Origin: Liopterus haemorrhoidalis
Taxonomy: Eukaryota > Arthropoda > Insecta > Coleoptera > Dytiscidae
Length of the DNA: 64,000 nt
Direction of reading: 5' to 3'
NCBI GenBank assembly: GCA_963971575.1
Contig: OZ020611.1
Location: 240,584,654 to 240,648,653 of the forward strand
This document shows, piece after piece, positions 32,637 to 42,765 of the stretch. The stretch's first letter is position 1. Each line of letters opens with the position of its first letter. A program made the position numbers and the translations under genes. The notes beneath the pieces were generated by a model. It was not told where the DNA came from. It did no database searches and saw only the letters and a list, made by a program, of their open reading frames with translations.

Positions 32637-33165
32637 CAGAACTTTTAAAACACAATTTATTTTTAGGTGGTTTATAAAAAAAAAAAAATAAACAGTTATC
32701 AACCATAACCTAAGATAGTGCTTTTAAGGTGAATCACTGTCTCTAGCCCTGCACAGAACAGTTAAAATACAATTTATTTTTAGGTGGTTTATAAAAAAAA
32801 AAAAAAAACAGTTATCAACCATAACCTAAGATAGTGCTTTTAAGGTGAATCACTGTCCCTAGCCCTGCACAGAACAGTTAAAATATAATTTATTTTTAGG
32901 TGGTTTATAAAAAAAATAAAATAAACTGTTATCAACCATAACCTAAGATAGTGCTTTTAAGGTAGGGTGACCATCCGTCCCGGTTTTCGGTCAATTGTCC
33001 CGGTTTTTGAATCTCTTTGCTTTTCATTTTGAATCTGAGTGGTGAGGACTTTTTTTTTTTTGCTCTTCACTTTAAATTTGTGGAGGTGAGAGGACCTTTT
33101 TTTTTTTCCTGTGTCCCGGTTTCCCTTCACTGAAATCTGGTCACCCTATTTTAAGGTGAATCTAA
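32637..33165. repeat. ~117-bp tandem array, three units, third one interrupted
   Basis: Units start at about 32637, 32754 and 32870 (agaac..ttaaaa..caattta, tttttaggtggtttataaaa, cagttatcaaccataaccta, gtgcttttaaggtgaatcac). Units 1 and 2 show the intact gtgcttttaaggtgaa site. In unit 3 a MITE is inserted at that site. Confidence 0.85.
32963..33148. mobile_element. hAT-like MITE, 186 bp, with empty sites next door
   Basis: TIR TAGGGTGACCA at the left and TGGTCACCCTA at the right. The 8-bp duplication TTTTAAGG lies at 32955-32962 and 33149-33156. The neighbouring tandem units carry a single TTTTAAGG, proving the insertion. Subterminal cccggttttcgg/cccggtttccc motifs and the ttgctcttcactt module are present. 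Confidence 0.92.
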
Positions 33166-33309
33166 CCTCAACTAAAAGGTAAATGATATTTTAATGTGAT
33201 AAATAAACAGAAACCATTGTTTTAGAGCCACTGATAATTCTTGAATTATTTAGTGTAGTCGTTATGTGCTGCCATCTGTTTAGAGTTTGCAGTGGGATAT
33301 TGTAAATCT

Positions 33310-34491
33310 TGTCCTATAAATCGTAGAAATAAAAAACTAATAAAGCATTGAAAAAATAATAATAAAGAAAAACAGTCACATTTTTCTTACTTTCATCAAA
33401 ACCAAATATTTTTTAAAATAATTATTTTTCTGCTAATAATATTTTTAATCAAAAATGTCGAATATCACGGAAGGATAACGTTTTTCTGTGTTTTGTTTCG
33501 TAAAAAAACCGATCCGTGTATTTCACAACTAAATTAATAATTGTGAAGTAATTTTTTAATGAAAAACACAACTGTCATTTTTACTAATTTGTTGTCAACA
33601 CTCAAAACAAAAATTCACAGCACACTACTGTCCAATACATAAACAATAATTTCTTACAATTCTATCAATTATTATAAAAAGTGTTCGTAGAATATTCACT
33701 ATTATTGCATCTTATAATAATTATAAAAAGTGTTCGTAGAAAATTCACTATTATTGCATCAACAATATATTTTAAACAATTTTGACATAAATAATTAACT
33801 TATGCGCGCCTCTATCGGGGAATGAAGAAACGACCGGTCGAACATACGAACCTCTATGATACGAACATACAAACAGGCGTATTAAATTATAGGATTCACA
33901 CTTCACATCATTTTTTTTAGTGGGGCTTAATACATTTCTCCAGCAGAGTTAGTTCTCTATTTCTATATTCCTCGGCGGTACCTCTATTCTATTTCCATGG
34001 TATGTCTTGCACCAAATATGGATCTACCATATAAAGAAGATTCTAAAAACAAAAAATCTAAAATTCAAATTCTCGTAAAATATACATAAAATTAAAAATT
34101 ATCTATTATCTAAGCATATAATTAGCAATATACCTACATAGTTGCAAAGCTATAAAACAAACACGCCAATGGTAGGCCCACGTACCCGCAGTGCGTACGT
34201 ATATCACAGCTGACGAGACGCGCTTATAATTACCAGCGCGTAGGAGGAATATCGTTAACAATTAAAAGTTCAATACACGCAAAATACATTAATCACATAT
34301 TTCTATGGATATATTGGATATGTAATTTTTAAAATAATATTGTGCCCACGATATTTAGACAATTTATTTTTAATTAGTGTGAAATATTAGTTCTCAAAAT
34401 ATTTTATGGCAAAAAATTGGAAATATATTTTCATAGTTAGTAAAGTTGATGACAGGTACCGTAAGTTTGGCCAAAGGGGCGGGGGGGCTGC
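33310..34491. other. No gene; short tandem duplication and orphan tail
   Basis: A ~50-bp unit (attataaaaagtgttcgtag then aatattcactattattgcat) is tandemly duplicated at about 33669-33765. An orphan family end, attcacacttcacatcattt, lies at 33894-33913 without the rest of the element. Otherwise nothing is recognised. Confidence 0.5.
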
Positions 34492-35306
34492 TCAAGGCTA
34501 TAGGGATTTGTAGCTAAGCACCCTACCATCTGGTGAGCGTTTCATGAACTTGTGTACATCAGATAACATTTCGTTTTGTGTATTGGTTTTGTATGAAGTT
34601 TGTTTTTAAAGTTTTATTATAATCATTGAAAAATGTATAATACATATTGTTGTGTGCCTATGTGCAATTCATTGAAAAGAAGAAACCCGGAAATATCGTT
34701 TCATTTGTTTCCACTAATATCAGACACCGTACGGTTCGAAACAAAATTGGGAAAGCAAGAGGTTAGGAATCGACGCGATGTTTAGATAAACAATTTAAAA
34801 ATTGGAAAAAAAGTGAGCCCTTATACAAAGTTTGCTCATTACATTTTAATGATAGTGACTACAAAAAATATTTTCAATTTTGTATTTATTATCGCATATC
34901 TTGAAAATTCCTGTTATTGTGTGTGGGTTTGTAATGCACAAGTTTGTAGGTATAATGCATTAATCTTTATGAACTCTCTGCTTTTTTCAGTGACTCCACA
35001 CAATATTATATGCCCAGCATTGTAGATTTCTACCCCTTGGTAAACAACACGGGAATTATTATTTCCCCCAATATAGTTAAAATAATCGACAATGGAAAAC
35101 CGCCATAACTTAAAACCAGATCACAAAATGTAGTATTTTAGATGTTTACAAGTAATGTCACTTCACAAAATCAGAAAATCCCAAACAATTATTTATTTTT
35201 TGTCGTTTTTTGATACACTTTTCGCTATTATTTACTAGTAAATGTCAAGTGGTATCTGATTAAGAATGGTTTCAAAAAAATCCGCGTGGCGCTACGATCT
35301 GTTAAC
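34492..35306 (+). mobile_element. THAP-domain repeat, copy 2
   Basis: Nearly identical to 14196-15010, from ctatagggatttgtagctaa to atccgcgtggcgctacgatc. The right terminal cccctatag seen in copy 1 is missing here, so this copy is truncated on the right or the true end is earlier. Nothing is recognised between 35307 and 35454. Confidence 0.65.
34633..34905 (+). pseudogene. THAP zinc-finger fragment, frameshifted
   Basis: Same ATG and first half as 14327 (CCVPMCNSLKRR, ISFHLFP), then the same in-frame TAG. A 2-base loss near 34825 (ttatacaaag against ttatatcaaag) shifts the CSLHF half out of frame. The TAG shared by both copies predates the duplication; the frameshift is private. Confidence 0.68.
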
Positions 35307-35454
35307 CCAGTTGTGGACCATAGAATATCTAACTGATTTTGTAAAAAAAGTGATATTGACCTTTCTGGTACTTTCGTCTTATCCCAATTCTCTATTTTCC
35401 AATTATAACGATTTCCTAAAGAACAAACTTCTTAAAGATCCATTTATATAGAAC

Positions 35455-35553
35455 AGGGGTGGCCAAAGCGTCGACCGCGTATATATTCCTAGTCGCCCGC
35501 CTGATATGTACACATCTCTGATGCCCAAAATCAAAACAAAACATCGCTATATA
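35455..35553 (+). repeat. hAT-like terminal end
   Basis: CAGGGGTGGCCAAAGCGTCG then accgcg, with gtcgcccgc further in. The same end with changes occurs at 37397 and, across a LINE insertion, at 38582-38640. The opposite terminus was not found for either. Confidence 0.5.
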
Positions 35554-35599
35554 TCAGGTGATTGCAAAAGTTCGTGCCCGTGTAATAATGACTGTATCC

Positions 35600-36300
35600 G
35601 TGATTAGGTGAATAGTAATCCACGGATTTCGACTGAAGAGATTGCTGAGAAGTTAAATGTTGACAAATCGACAGAATTTCGCCATTTAAAAAAACTTGGC
35701 TATACTTCGAAATTCGATATATGGGTTCCGCACATTTTAACAGAACGGAATTGAAACGTGTTTCCACTACCGTTTCTCTCCTTGCCCGTAAACAAAATGA
35801 ACCTTTCTTGGATCGAGTAATAACTGGAGATGAAAAATGGATTATGTATCACAACATAAAAAGAAAAAAAAAGCTGGAAGCATGGGAGTGAACGAGCAGA
35901 ATCTTTGGCAAAAACTGAATTGCATCCAATGAAAGTGTTGTTATGTGTCTGGTGGGATTGCAGAGGAATACTTTATTTCGAGCTTCTTCCACGTGGCAAA
36001 ACAATAAGTGCGGAGAAGTACTGTGAGCAACTCACCCAACTCAATGTGGAAATCCAAGCAAAACGTCCGAGTTTGGTTAATTGAAAAGGCATCATCTTTC
36101 ACCACCACAACGCTAGACCACATGCCGCTCAACAGACACTGCAAAAACTTAGGGAGTTAAAATGGGAAATCCTCCAGCACCCGCCGTATTCCCCTGACCT
36201 TGCCCCTTCAGATTTTCATTTGTTTCGTTCTCTTCAAAATAATTTAAATGGCAAAGAAATTGTTTCTGTGGATGAAGTCAAAAACTACCTTACTACTTTC
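35600..36300 (+). pseudogene. mariner transposase fragment, catalytic Asp to His
   Basis: Starts within the HTH region (NPRISTEEIAEKLNVDKST, then RHLKKLGY and WVPHILTE). First catalytic motif TGDEKWIMYHN. KVLLCVWWDCRGILYFELLP, then IIFHHHNARPHAAQQTL, where the second catalytic Asp is His. HPPYSPDLAPSDFHLFRSLQ carries the third Asp, 34 residues later. Frameshifts fall near 35885 and 36080 (in-frame TGA). The last coding residues run into the palindrome at 36301. Confidence 0.84.
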
Positions 36301-36351
36301 TTTCGATTGTTCTTACAATCATTATGATAATGATTGTAAGAACAATCGAAA
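36301..36351. repeat. Perfect 51-bp palindrome
   Basis: Arms of 25 bp (tttcgattgttcttacaatc + attat) around a single G. The left arm overlaps the end of mariner coding sequence; the right arm is its exact reverse complement. It suggests a fold-back or template-switch event inside the mariner. Confidence 0.92.
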
Positions 36352-36407
36352 CGTTGCAATAATAAATAAATATGTTTCAAAATATAGGCTTTTTATTAAT
36401 CACCTTA

Positions 36408-37160
36408 GTGATCCCCAAAAAAGGACAATACGAAAATTGGAAAAAGTATATATATATATATATAAAGTATAGGTATTTTATTTATTTATTTATATATATA
36501 TATACACAAGTAAGAAATTAAAAAATAAAGGTAAGTTGGCATCTTCTTTTTTGTTTCCGCAATGAATTTCAAAATGTCGCGATAATAGGAGCTTGTTCTA
36601 ACTGAACATTGTTCTGATTCTACAAATTAATAATAAGTGATTGAGTATTCAGCGTATATTATTACAAATGCATTTATTAATAAGCTATGGCTTGACCTTT
36701 AGCCGGCCTTAGATAAAAGCGAAAGTTAGCACCGGGGGGGAGGCAGCGTGGCCTGCTGGTCAGGTCACTGTCAGTGCATGCTCTTACATAACAGACCATT
36801 TAGTAGAAACAATTGAACTGATCAACCATCAAGGACAAATGAAAACGACAGTTATGCTTTTTACTCAACATTGTATTTTTATTAAATTGAAGGTTGATTG
36901 TGAATGAATTGATTTTATTTGTTTTTATTTATATTACAAAATAAAATAAATTGTTTCAAATTCACAATGAAATATTATTATTACTAGCCCAAAAGTTAGA
37001 CACTAATGGGTCAGTTGTGCGACCCGTAAAGCATTCCGTAAGCAATCTATAGGTGTTACCGGTACCTAAAGGCAATTGGCTGATTAGGTGCACACCCGTA
37101 ACGTTAAATGTAATGGATTACTTACATAGATTGCTTACGAACGAGTTATGATTTGTTCAT
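36408..37160. other. No gene; TA repeats and a hairpin
   Basis: (TA)n and (TTTA)n runs at about 36450-36505. An inverted pair, cgtaagcaatctat at 37031 and atagattgcttacg at 37126, bounds a ~110-bp hairpin-like segment. The remainder is AT-rich. Confidence 0.5.
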
Positions 37161-37178
37161 AATTGATCTATCTGTCTA

Positions 37179-37238
37179 TTCGTCTGTCTGTTTGTCAGTC
37201 TGTTTGCCTGTCTGCCTATTTGTTTGCCTATCTATCTA

Positions 37239-37321
<83 letters not shown>

Positions 37322-37324
37322 GCC

Positions 37325-37361
<37 letters not shown>

Positions 37362-37385
37362 TTCTGTCTGTCTGTCTGCCTGTCA
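37179..37385 (+). repeat. Long (GTCT)n microsatellite
   Basis: About 200 bp of GTCT units with GCCT, ATCT and TTCT interruptions. Unlike the others it is not flanked by the family 5' stem or the cggtaaaaattgtag block, so it is either an independent microsatellite or the last remnant of an element. Long open frames here on both strands are artefacts. Confidence 0.9.
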
Positions 37386-37419
37386 TCTGTCTATACCAGG
37401 GATGGCCAAAGCGTCGACC

Positions 37420-38581
37420 TGATAAAGATACTACGTTGCCTATCGAATGCCAACATGAGTTACAAAGAACACTGGGCCCTAGGTTCGAGGATACTGTCAT
37501 CTTTACTGACGGATCAAAATCCGGAACCAGGGTTGGATGTGCGTTTGTTGTTCTGAACCCACGTCAACAGTTTCAGTATCGTCTGCACTAGTGTGTACAC
37601 TGCTTAGCTGTACGCTATTTTCAAGGCTCTGTGTTTTGTTTCGTCAGAGCAATGTCGGTCAAGTGTTATCTTGACTGACTCGCTGAGCGCTCTAAACAGT
37701 ATCCAAGATCCAGATCCAGTGCATCCTCTTGTACTAAAGATCCGGTTGCTACTTCACAATCTGAATGCTCAGAATGTGAGGGTTGGGCTGTTTTGGATAC
37801 CGGGACATGTTGGTATTAAAGGCAACGAAGCGGCAGATGCAGCTGCAAAAGTCGCCTCCCACAGACCTATGATTGATGTTAGTTTCATATTTCCAGATGA
37901 TGCAAAGAGTCATCTGAAACACCTTGTTTTAGCCAAGTGGCAACATGAGTGGAGCAGTATACAGAACGTTAAGTTGAGACAAATTAAGGGAGACGTTAAA
38001 CCACGGGGTTCTTCCTGCAGGATTAACCGCAGGGAGGAAACCGCCATCACACGCCTCCGTATAGGTCACTGTTGGTGGACCCATGGACACCTTCTTCGAG
38101 GTGAAGAGTCCCCTATCTGTGAGACGTGTAACACAGATTTGTCTGTGTTACACTTTTTAACTAGTGTATACAGTTCGAGGATCTCAGGGAGAGGTTAGGC
38201 CTGTGCTATGACCTGTCAGCTGCTTTAAGTGACGGCAGGGCACTCATGGACAGGCTGATACTCTTCCTGAGAGAATCGAACTTACTGTTTTATGTGTGAA
38301 GTCTTGCACCTTATTTTAATGTGTTCTAGTTATTGACTGTGATATCCGATGGTAATTGGCCCCTTTACAGCCTCTTACAATCACCCTGAGTCTGTTCATT
38401 TTTTCGAACAGACTTTTTATTTTATTTATTTGTATTTGTCCGTGTAAGATTTCTTTGATTGAGTATGCGTTATTTTAATGATATTATTTATTTATTGTCT
38501 TATTTAAGTAGCTTAGACATTTAGATGGGCTGCGTTAGGCGTAAATAGCCTTTGTTGCTGTGCGCCAAAAATTTTAACTAA
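37420..38581 (+). pseudogene. 5'-truncated LINE 3' end with RNase H domain
   Basis: Flanked by an exact 13-bp target duplication CAAAGCGTCGACC (37407-37419 and 38582-38594), as expected for target-primed reverse transcription. Coding: VIFTDGSKSGTRVGCAFVVL is the RNase H start with its first Asp. After a stop and frame change (37590-37670), 37671-38198 reads TDSLSALNSIQDPDPVHPLV, VGLFWIPGHVGIKGNEAADA, then ICETCNTDLSVLHFL, a Cys-rich C-terminal finger. RNase H next to such a finger fits the I/Jockey group. It ends in a 3'UTR (gggctgcgttaggcgtaaat) and an aactaa tail. The target was a hAT-like end. Confidence 0.9.
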
Positions 38582-38594
38582 CAAAGCGTCGACC

Positions 38595-39636
38595 GCAAGG
38601 CCTCTGGAAGTCGCCCGCGAAGCTGACTTGAACATTGACAAATCATAATGATAAATTCAGAGCGTATTTAGATTTAAAAAATAATAATAAAAAAGTAAAA
38701 ATTCAAAATTATTCTCTGCAATTAGTAGAAAACTATTAAAATATCACTTTATTCGTTGTAAAAACGGAGTGAGAATGGACAAAAAAAAAAAAAACACATG
38801 CTGAACTATACGTAAACAATGACAGTATACTTTTATGCAGTGTTCGCTTTAGTGCCGCTAGAGGGATACGCGTTAATTTGAGTCAACAATACAATTCGAT
38901 CGACTTTTATGTCTCTAGGTCAGAGCTTGGCGCTAGGTGGTACTTCAACTTACCAGATACCTACGAAACCCTAAAAGGTATGATAATTCCCACTTTCCAT
39001 CAATTTGTTTAAGTAACGTTGATAATATCTTGAATTTATGACTTTGAAATCTCGAGTTAGTACTATTTTATAATCAATAAAACAGTATTTATATTGATAT
39101 TTTATTGATACAATATAAAGTTATAAAATGTAACATAAGGATATCTAAACAGATGTCAGGCGATACTGCTAATAAATATATTCAGCAATAATTCTGTTAT
39201 TTGTTGGAGTGTTTAAACTGTAATTTATAGGTGTGCAGAGGTGTGCTGAGGATCGCGTGTCGCGATCTCATGGACAGCCTTATTCGGAGTTATTAGTCCG
39301 TATCGATAGATTTTTTGCAACTGCCCATTACTATTGTCTATAATTTCATAATGTAATGCGATACCCAAGTGTTAATTTGGGATTGGTTTTTACAGTTAGT
39401 TTCAGATTTATGATTATATTACTCCAGATTAAATCATGTCAATTTCTGTTGCGTATTTTAATGAATTTGAATCTGATCGTGAGTGATACGTATTTAAAAA
39501 ATCAGCTGTGGCCACCACAGGACCGACCGCCATCATAAAGTACTTGTATAAAATACATTCGAGCAGCAGAGTAGAAATAACTTGGCCTAATATTTTCTAA
39601 CAGAGATATTATTTATCATGACCATGGAAACGTTAA
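38595..39636. other. No gene; hAT-like flank and diverged family tail
   Basis: 38595-38650 continues the interrupted hAT-like end (gtcgcccgcgaagctgac). At about 38955-39010 gatacctacgaaaccctaaa and cactttccatcaattt resemble the family 3' end. The rest shows no coding signal. Confidence 0.45.
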
Positions 39637-39773
39637 GGCGCATCCCCACTATGCCGCAGTTTGCCAGCTGGCAATGCCAACTGGCAATGCCAACTGGCAA
39701 TGCTAACTGGCACAGCCAACTGTGTGGCTATATACACGTCCACATCTGTGTTGGCATTTAGTTTAGTCGCACA

Positions 39774-39905
39774 ATGTTCACCGAGGAAGAATTACTAATT
39801 GCTTCAGCTGCTGTTATCATACTTGACAGTGAAGAAAAAATACGCAAACGGCGCAAAAGACTGTTTTGGGTACGTCCAAGTCTTCAAAGTAGATCACGCA
39901 CCGGA
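39774..39905 (+). pseudogene. Harbinger transposase N-terminus
   Basis: MFTEEELLIASAAVIILDSE then EKIRKRRKRLFWVRPSLQSR. The RRxFWVRPxxxxR motif is characteristic of the PIF/Harbinger transposase N-terminus. After about residue 44 the sequence becomes the antisense of the MADF gene, so the deletion joint lies near 39900. The catalytic DDE domain is missing. Confidence 0.75.
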
Positions 39906-40133
39906 CTTATTACATTCCCTCTCTTTTTTTATTTCGCGCGAAAAATGGCACACCAAGTTTTTGATTTTTCTATCAATTTCTTCTTTTTGTACTCCAAAAC
40001 TAACCGCAATTTCCAATAGAGCGTCACATCTCTTATTCCTGTCTTTATAGTCCTTTAAACGACAGTCCCACTAAACAGGACGATCCCGGTACAAATCGAT
40101 CAAATTAAACAGTTTTTCGTTTGTCCACTCCAT
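39894..40133 (-). pseudogene. MADF-domain protein of Harbinger, one nonsense change
   Basis: From the ATG at 40133 the minus strand reads MEWTNEKLFNLIDLYRDRPV, stop, WDCRLKDYKDRNKRCDALLE, IAVSFGVQKEEIDRKIKNLV, CHFSREIKKERE, and a stop at 39896-39894. It matches the MADF (Myb/SANT-like in Adf-1) pattern: an acidic aromatic start, LxDxRxRPVLWD, a Y/KDR region, a W-less helix and IKxLRxxFxRE. In Harbinger elements such a protein helps nuclear import and DNA binding of the transposase. The single TAG replaces the residue between V and W (normally Leu). Confidence 0.8.
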
Positions 40134-40372
40134 CTATAAACAACGTTGCTCATATGCGTCTGAATCACAACCTGAATTTAAGCCTAAAGCCGCGTGATGC
40201 CACTTGGCACGTCCCCACTCACCGTTCTTATCGGCTTTCTTTGAAGGAGACCGATACTCGAGCGATTCTCGTTGGCATGCCGCTGGCACGATGGCATGTG
40301 CCAACGGTTACGTCCACACTATGCCGCAGTTTGCCAACTGGCAAACTGTGGCATAGTGTGGACGCCGCTTAA

Positions 40373-40841
40373 CATATAAGTATGAAAAAATTGAGACTCG
40401 TGTCGATTTTAAGATTATTGCGAATATTTAGCAACAGAAAAAAATTTCGAAAAAATGTATTTAACAAAGGTTGTTATAAATGCAGTAACTAATAACTTTT
40501 ATTTGAGACGTTTTTTGATAAAACAAAAATTTGGAAAAATTTTACTAAAATTGATTAAATTAATTGATGTACAATTCAGCGGTTCTTAACCTTAATAAAA
40601 ATAGAAAGAAAATATACTTATTGAAAAATAATTTTTTATTATTATTATTCGTCTCCTCAAAATACTCTCCCGCATTTATTATCATTATTCGTCTCGCACT
40701 CCTCAAAATACTTGGGAAAATACGTTGGGAACCACTGTACTAAAGGCTGATTATAAAGAGTTAAGATAAACAGAATGTTGCTGGTACAAGTTATCGAAAT
40801 ATGGTAAATAAAAATTAAGAATTTGTGAATATATTTTTATA
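40373..40841. other. No gene; possible small hAT-like element
   Basis: 40578 cagcggttcttaacc and 40724 gggaaccactg look like a hAT TIR pair about 160 bp apart, with duplicated cgtctc..ctcctcaaaatact units between them. No 8-bp duplication was found, so the call is weak. Confidence 0.35.
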
Positions 40842-42161
40842 CAAGGAGTCTCAAAAGAAATTTTATATTTAGTGGATCGATTAAAAAAAAAGTAAGCCGT
40901 ATATAGAAAAAATGTTTATTAATTATTAAAATACACTTTTTGGGGATTTATTTATTAAAAATAATATCGTATAAATGTAGACCATCGCGTTCTCGGCACT
41001 CATTTAATCGAACAGTAAAATTACTTATGACGTGGACTCAGGGATGGCTGCCATTTCGTGACGGATATTTTCTTTCAAATGCGCCAGTTAAGTCAGTTTA
41101 TTGGCGTAAACTTTAGATTTAAGATAACCCCATAGGAAAAAGTCCATAGGGGTTAAATCTGGACTGCGTGGAGGCCAATTTATGTCACCTCTCCGGGAGA
41201 TCAATTTGCCTGAGAAAATTTCACGAACACGTGGCAGAGACATATTGGACTTGTGTGAAGTTGCTCCGTCCTGTTGGAACCATGGTTGGAACCGTCCTGT
41301 TGGAACCATCTTTGGTTATAGCCAGGAAAGTTTTGCAGTTCAGGTACCAAGAAGTTGTCTAACATCTCCACATAACGCTCTGAATTCACTGTAACTGCAC
41401 GCCCCCTTTCGTCTTCAAAAAAGTAAGGGCCGATAATTCCTCGCGCCGACATCGCAGCCCATACGGTCACTTTAGGCGAATGTAGGGGTTTCTGAAGTTT
41501 GCATTTCGGATTCGTTGCACTTCAGTAGCGGCAGTTCTGCTTATTTACGTGGCCATTAAGATGAAAATGAGCTTCATCCGAAAACAAAATGTTGGTAAAC
41601 GTTGAAAATCGCTCAATCACCTGATTTACGGAATTAAGCCTCTGACTGGCATCTTGGGGCTTTAATTCTTACACCAATTGAATTTTGTAGGGGTGCAGCT
41701 TTAGGTCTTTTTGCATGATGCGATGTAATGATGATCTATGCACATTTAAAGCACTTGCGCGCTTCCGAATTGAAAAGTTCGGGTCGTCACGAACAGACTG
41801 ATTAACATTCTCCACGTTTTCTACCGTTCTTGATGACCTAGGTCGCCCGGATTTTGATTTATCCAGCGTTGTACCAGTCTCTTCAAACTTTTTAACCCAA
41901 TGTCGAATGAGAGGAATGCTTGGCGCATCATTTAAGTGGCGAAAACCTCGAATACTGCAGAATTTTCTTCGCGCTACAGTCGCCGAATCACCGTTTTTGT
42001 AAAACTCTCGCACGCATAACGTGCGGTCTGCTCCCGAGAAACGCTCCATAGCGACTGAATTCTCAAGAGCTAGGCTACATTGACATAACCCCCGCGCCCC
42101 TCGGCTACGTTGCGTTCACGCAGTAAGCTAAATAAATATAAAATTTCTTTTGAGACTCCTT
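40842..42161 (-). mobile_element. DD41D (rosa-type) mariner, copy 2
   Basis: TIR CAAGGAGTCTCAAAAGAAAT at 40842 and its complement ending near 42161, with TA outside (40840-40841, 42162-42163). Both ends share AGTCTC where copy 1 has TGTCTC, so this copy belongs to a slightly different lineage of the family. Confidence 0.9.
41010..42049 (-). pseudogene. Transposase of rosa copy 2, broken
   Basis: The ATG at 42049 gives MERFSGADRTLCVREFYKNG and the frame-correct ATVARRKFCSIRGFRHLND lost in copy 1. HTH region VHRSSLHRIMQK. A CAA-to-TAA change after KIQLV (41669) stops it. Further on the first catalytic motif ILFSDEAHF is still legible. 41470-41201 has TVWAAMSARGIIGPYFFEDE, then a ~30-bp insertion duplicating the ggaaccatggttggaaccgtc area between WFQQDG and the SH that follows it. 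TPMDFFLWGYLK with the third Asp is kept at about 41120. Nonsense and insertion make it dead. Confidence 0.88.
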
Positions 42162-42267
42162 TATAATATATATTTTTATCCTAAAAATTGTCTCATAAAA
42201 TTGGGGTGCGTCTTATGGTCCGAAAAATACAGTATATTAGCACATAGACAGTTTAGTCTGTTTAAAC

Positions 42268-42539
42268 CAGTGGTTCTCAACCAGGGTGCCGCGAGCTTTT
42301 CAAAATAAATTCGCCGCTTTTCTCGGAATTGAAGAAATATTTATCGTTTATAAATTTTCGAATGATCTTTAAATACATATTATGTAATTGTAATATTATT
42401 GTTTTTTTTCCAACATCACAATTATAGTTTTGATTGATTATACTTTAAATTGACAGTGATATATTTAATAGTAGGGTGCCGCGAAGATCTCACATTTTGC
42501 ATAGGGGTGCCTTCACCTAAAAAAGGTGGAGAACCACTG
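42268..42539. mobile_element. hAT MITE, 272 bp
   Basis: CAGTGGTTCTCAACC at the left and GGTGGAGAACCACTG at the right. A perfect 8-bp duplication GTTTAAAC is at 42260-42267 and 42540-42547. Internal ggtgccgcga motifs repeat near both ends. No coding frame. Confidence 0.92.
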
Positions 42540-42765
42540 GTTTAAACGGACAACCCGTAGCGTATGTGTTAAGGGCCCAAAAAAAAAAAAAAATAAAATA
42601 AATAATAACTACTGGGTTTGCCGGTCGCTATGGCGTAGTGGTCAGCTCATTTGACTACTAACCATGGGGACTCGGGTTCGAATCCCGGTGATGGCATGGA
42701 TGTTTGTATTTGCCATAAAATTACTAATTTATTCAAAATAAAAATAAAGATATACTGGTTAATGG

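Larger units (their letters stand above)
32547..33309. mobile_element. TIR element containing a tandem array
   Basis: AGATTTACAATATCCCACTG at the left and CAGTGGGATATTGTAAATCT at the right are a perfect inverted pair. Inside lie the 117-bp tandem array and a hAT MITE. No flanking duplication could be settled, so the borders are approximate. Confidence 0.6.
35554..36405 (+). mobile_element. mariner, internally deleted (852 bp)
   Basis: TCAGGTGATTGCAAAAGTTC at the left and ttttattaatcacctt at the right are imperfect inverted ends. TA flanks at 35552-35553 and 36406-36407. The N-terminal third of the coding part is missing just after the left end. Confidence 0.72.
39637..40368. mobile_element. 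PIF/Harbinger element, internally deleted (732 bp)
   Basis: Ends GGCGCATCCCCACTATGCCG and CGGCATAGTGTGGACG-type inverted counterparts (actual right end tggcatagtgtggacgccgc) are flanked by TTAA on both sides, consistent with a TTA/TAA target. The left side has four tandem atgccaactggca-type units and the right side carries the same motif inverted. It contains the N-terminus of a Harbinger transposase and, convergent to it, a MADF protein, the two-gene layout of this superfamily. Confidence 0.85.

Noticed and set aside
40578..40737. hAT MITE with CAGCGGTTCTTAACC end
   Set aside because: Right end is only partly matching and the 8-bp flanks (gtacaatt and tactaaag) do not agree; kept only as a weak note.
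42618..42700. Functional tRNA gene
   Set aside because: A and B boxes are good, but the acceptor stem pairs poorly, and a target duplication and A-tail show that it is a SINE head.
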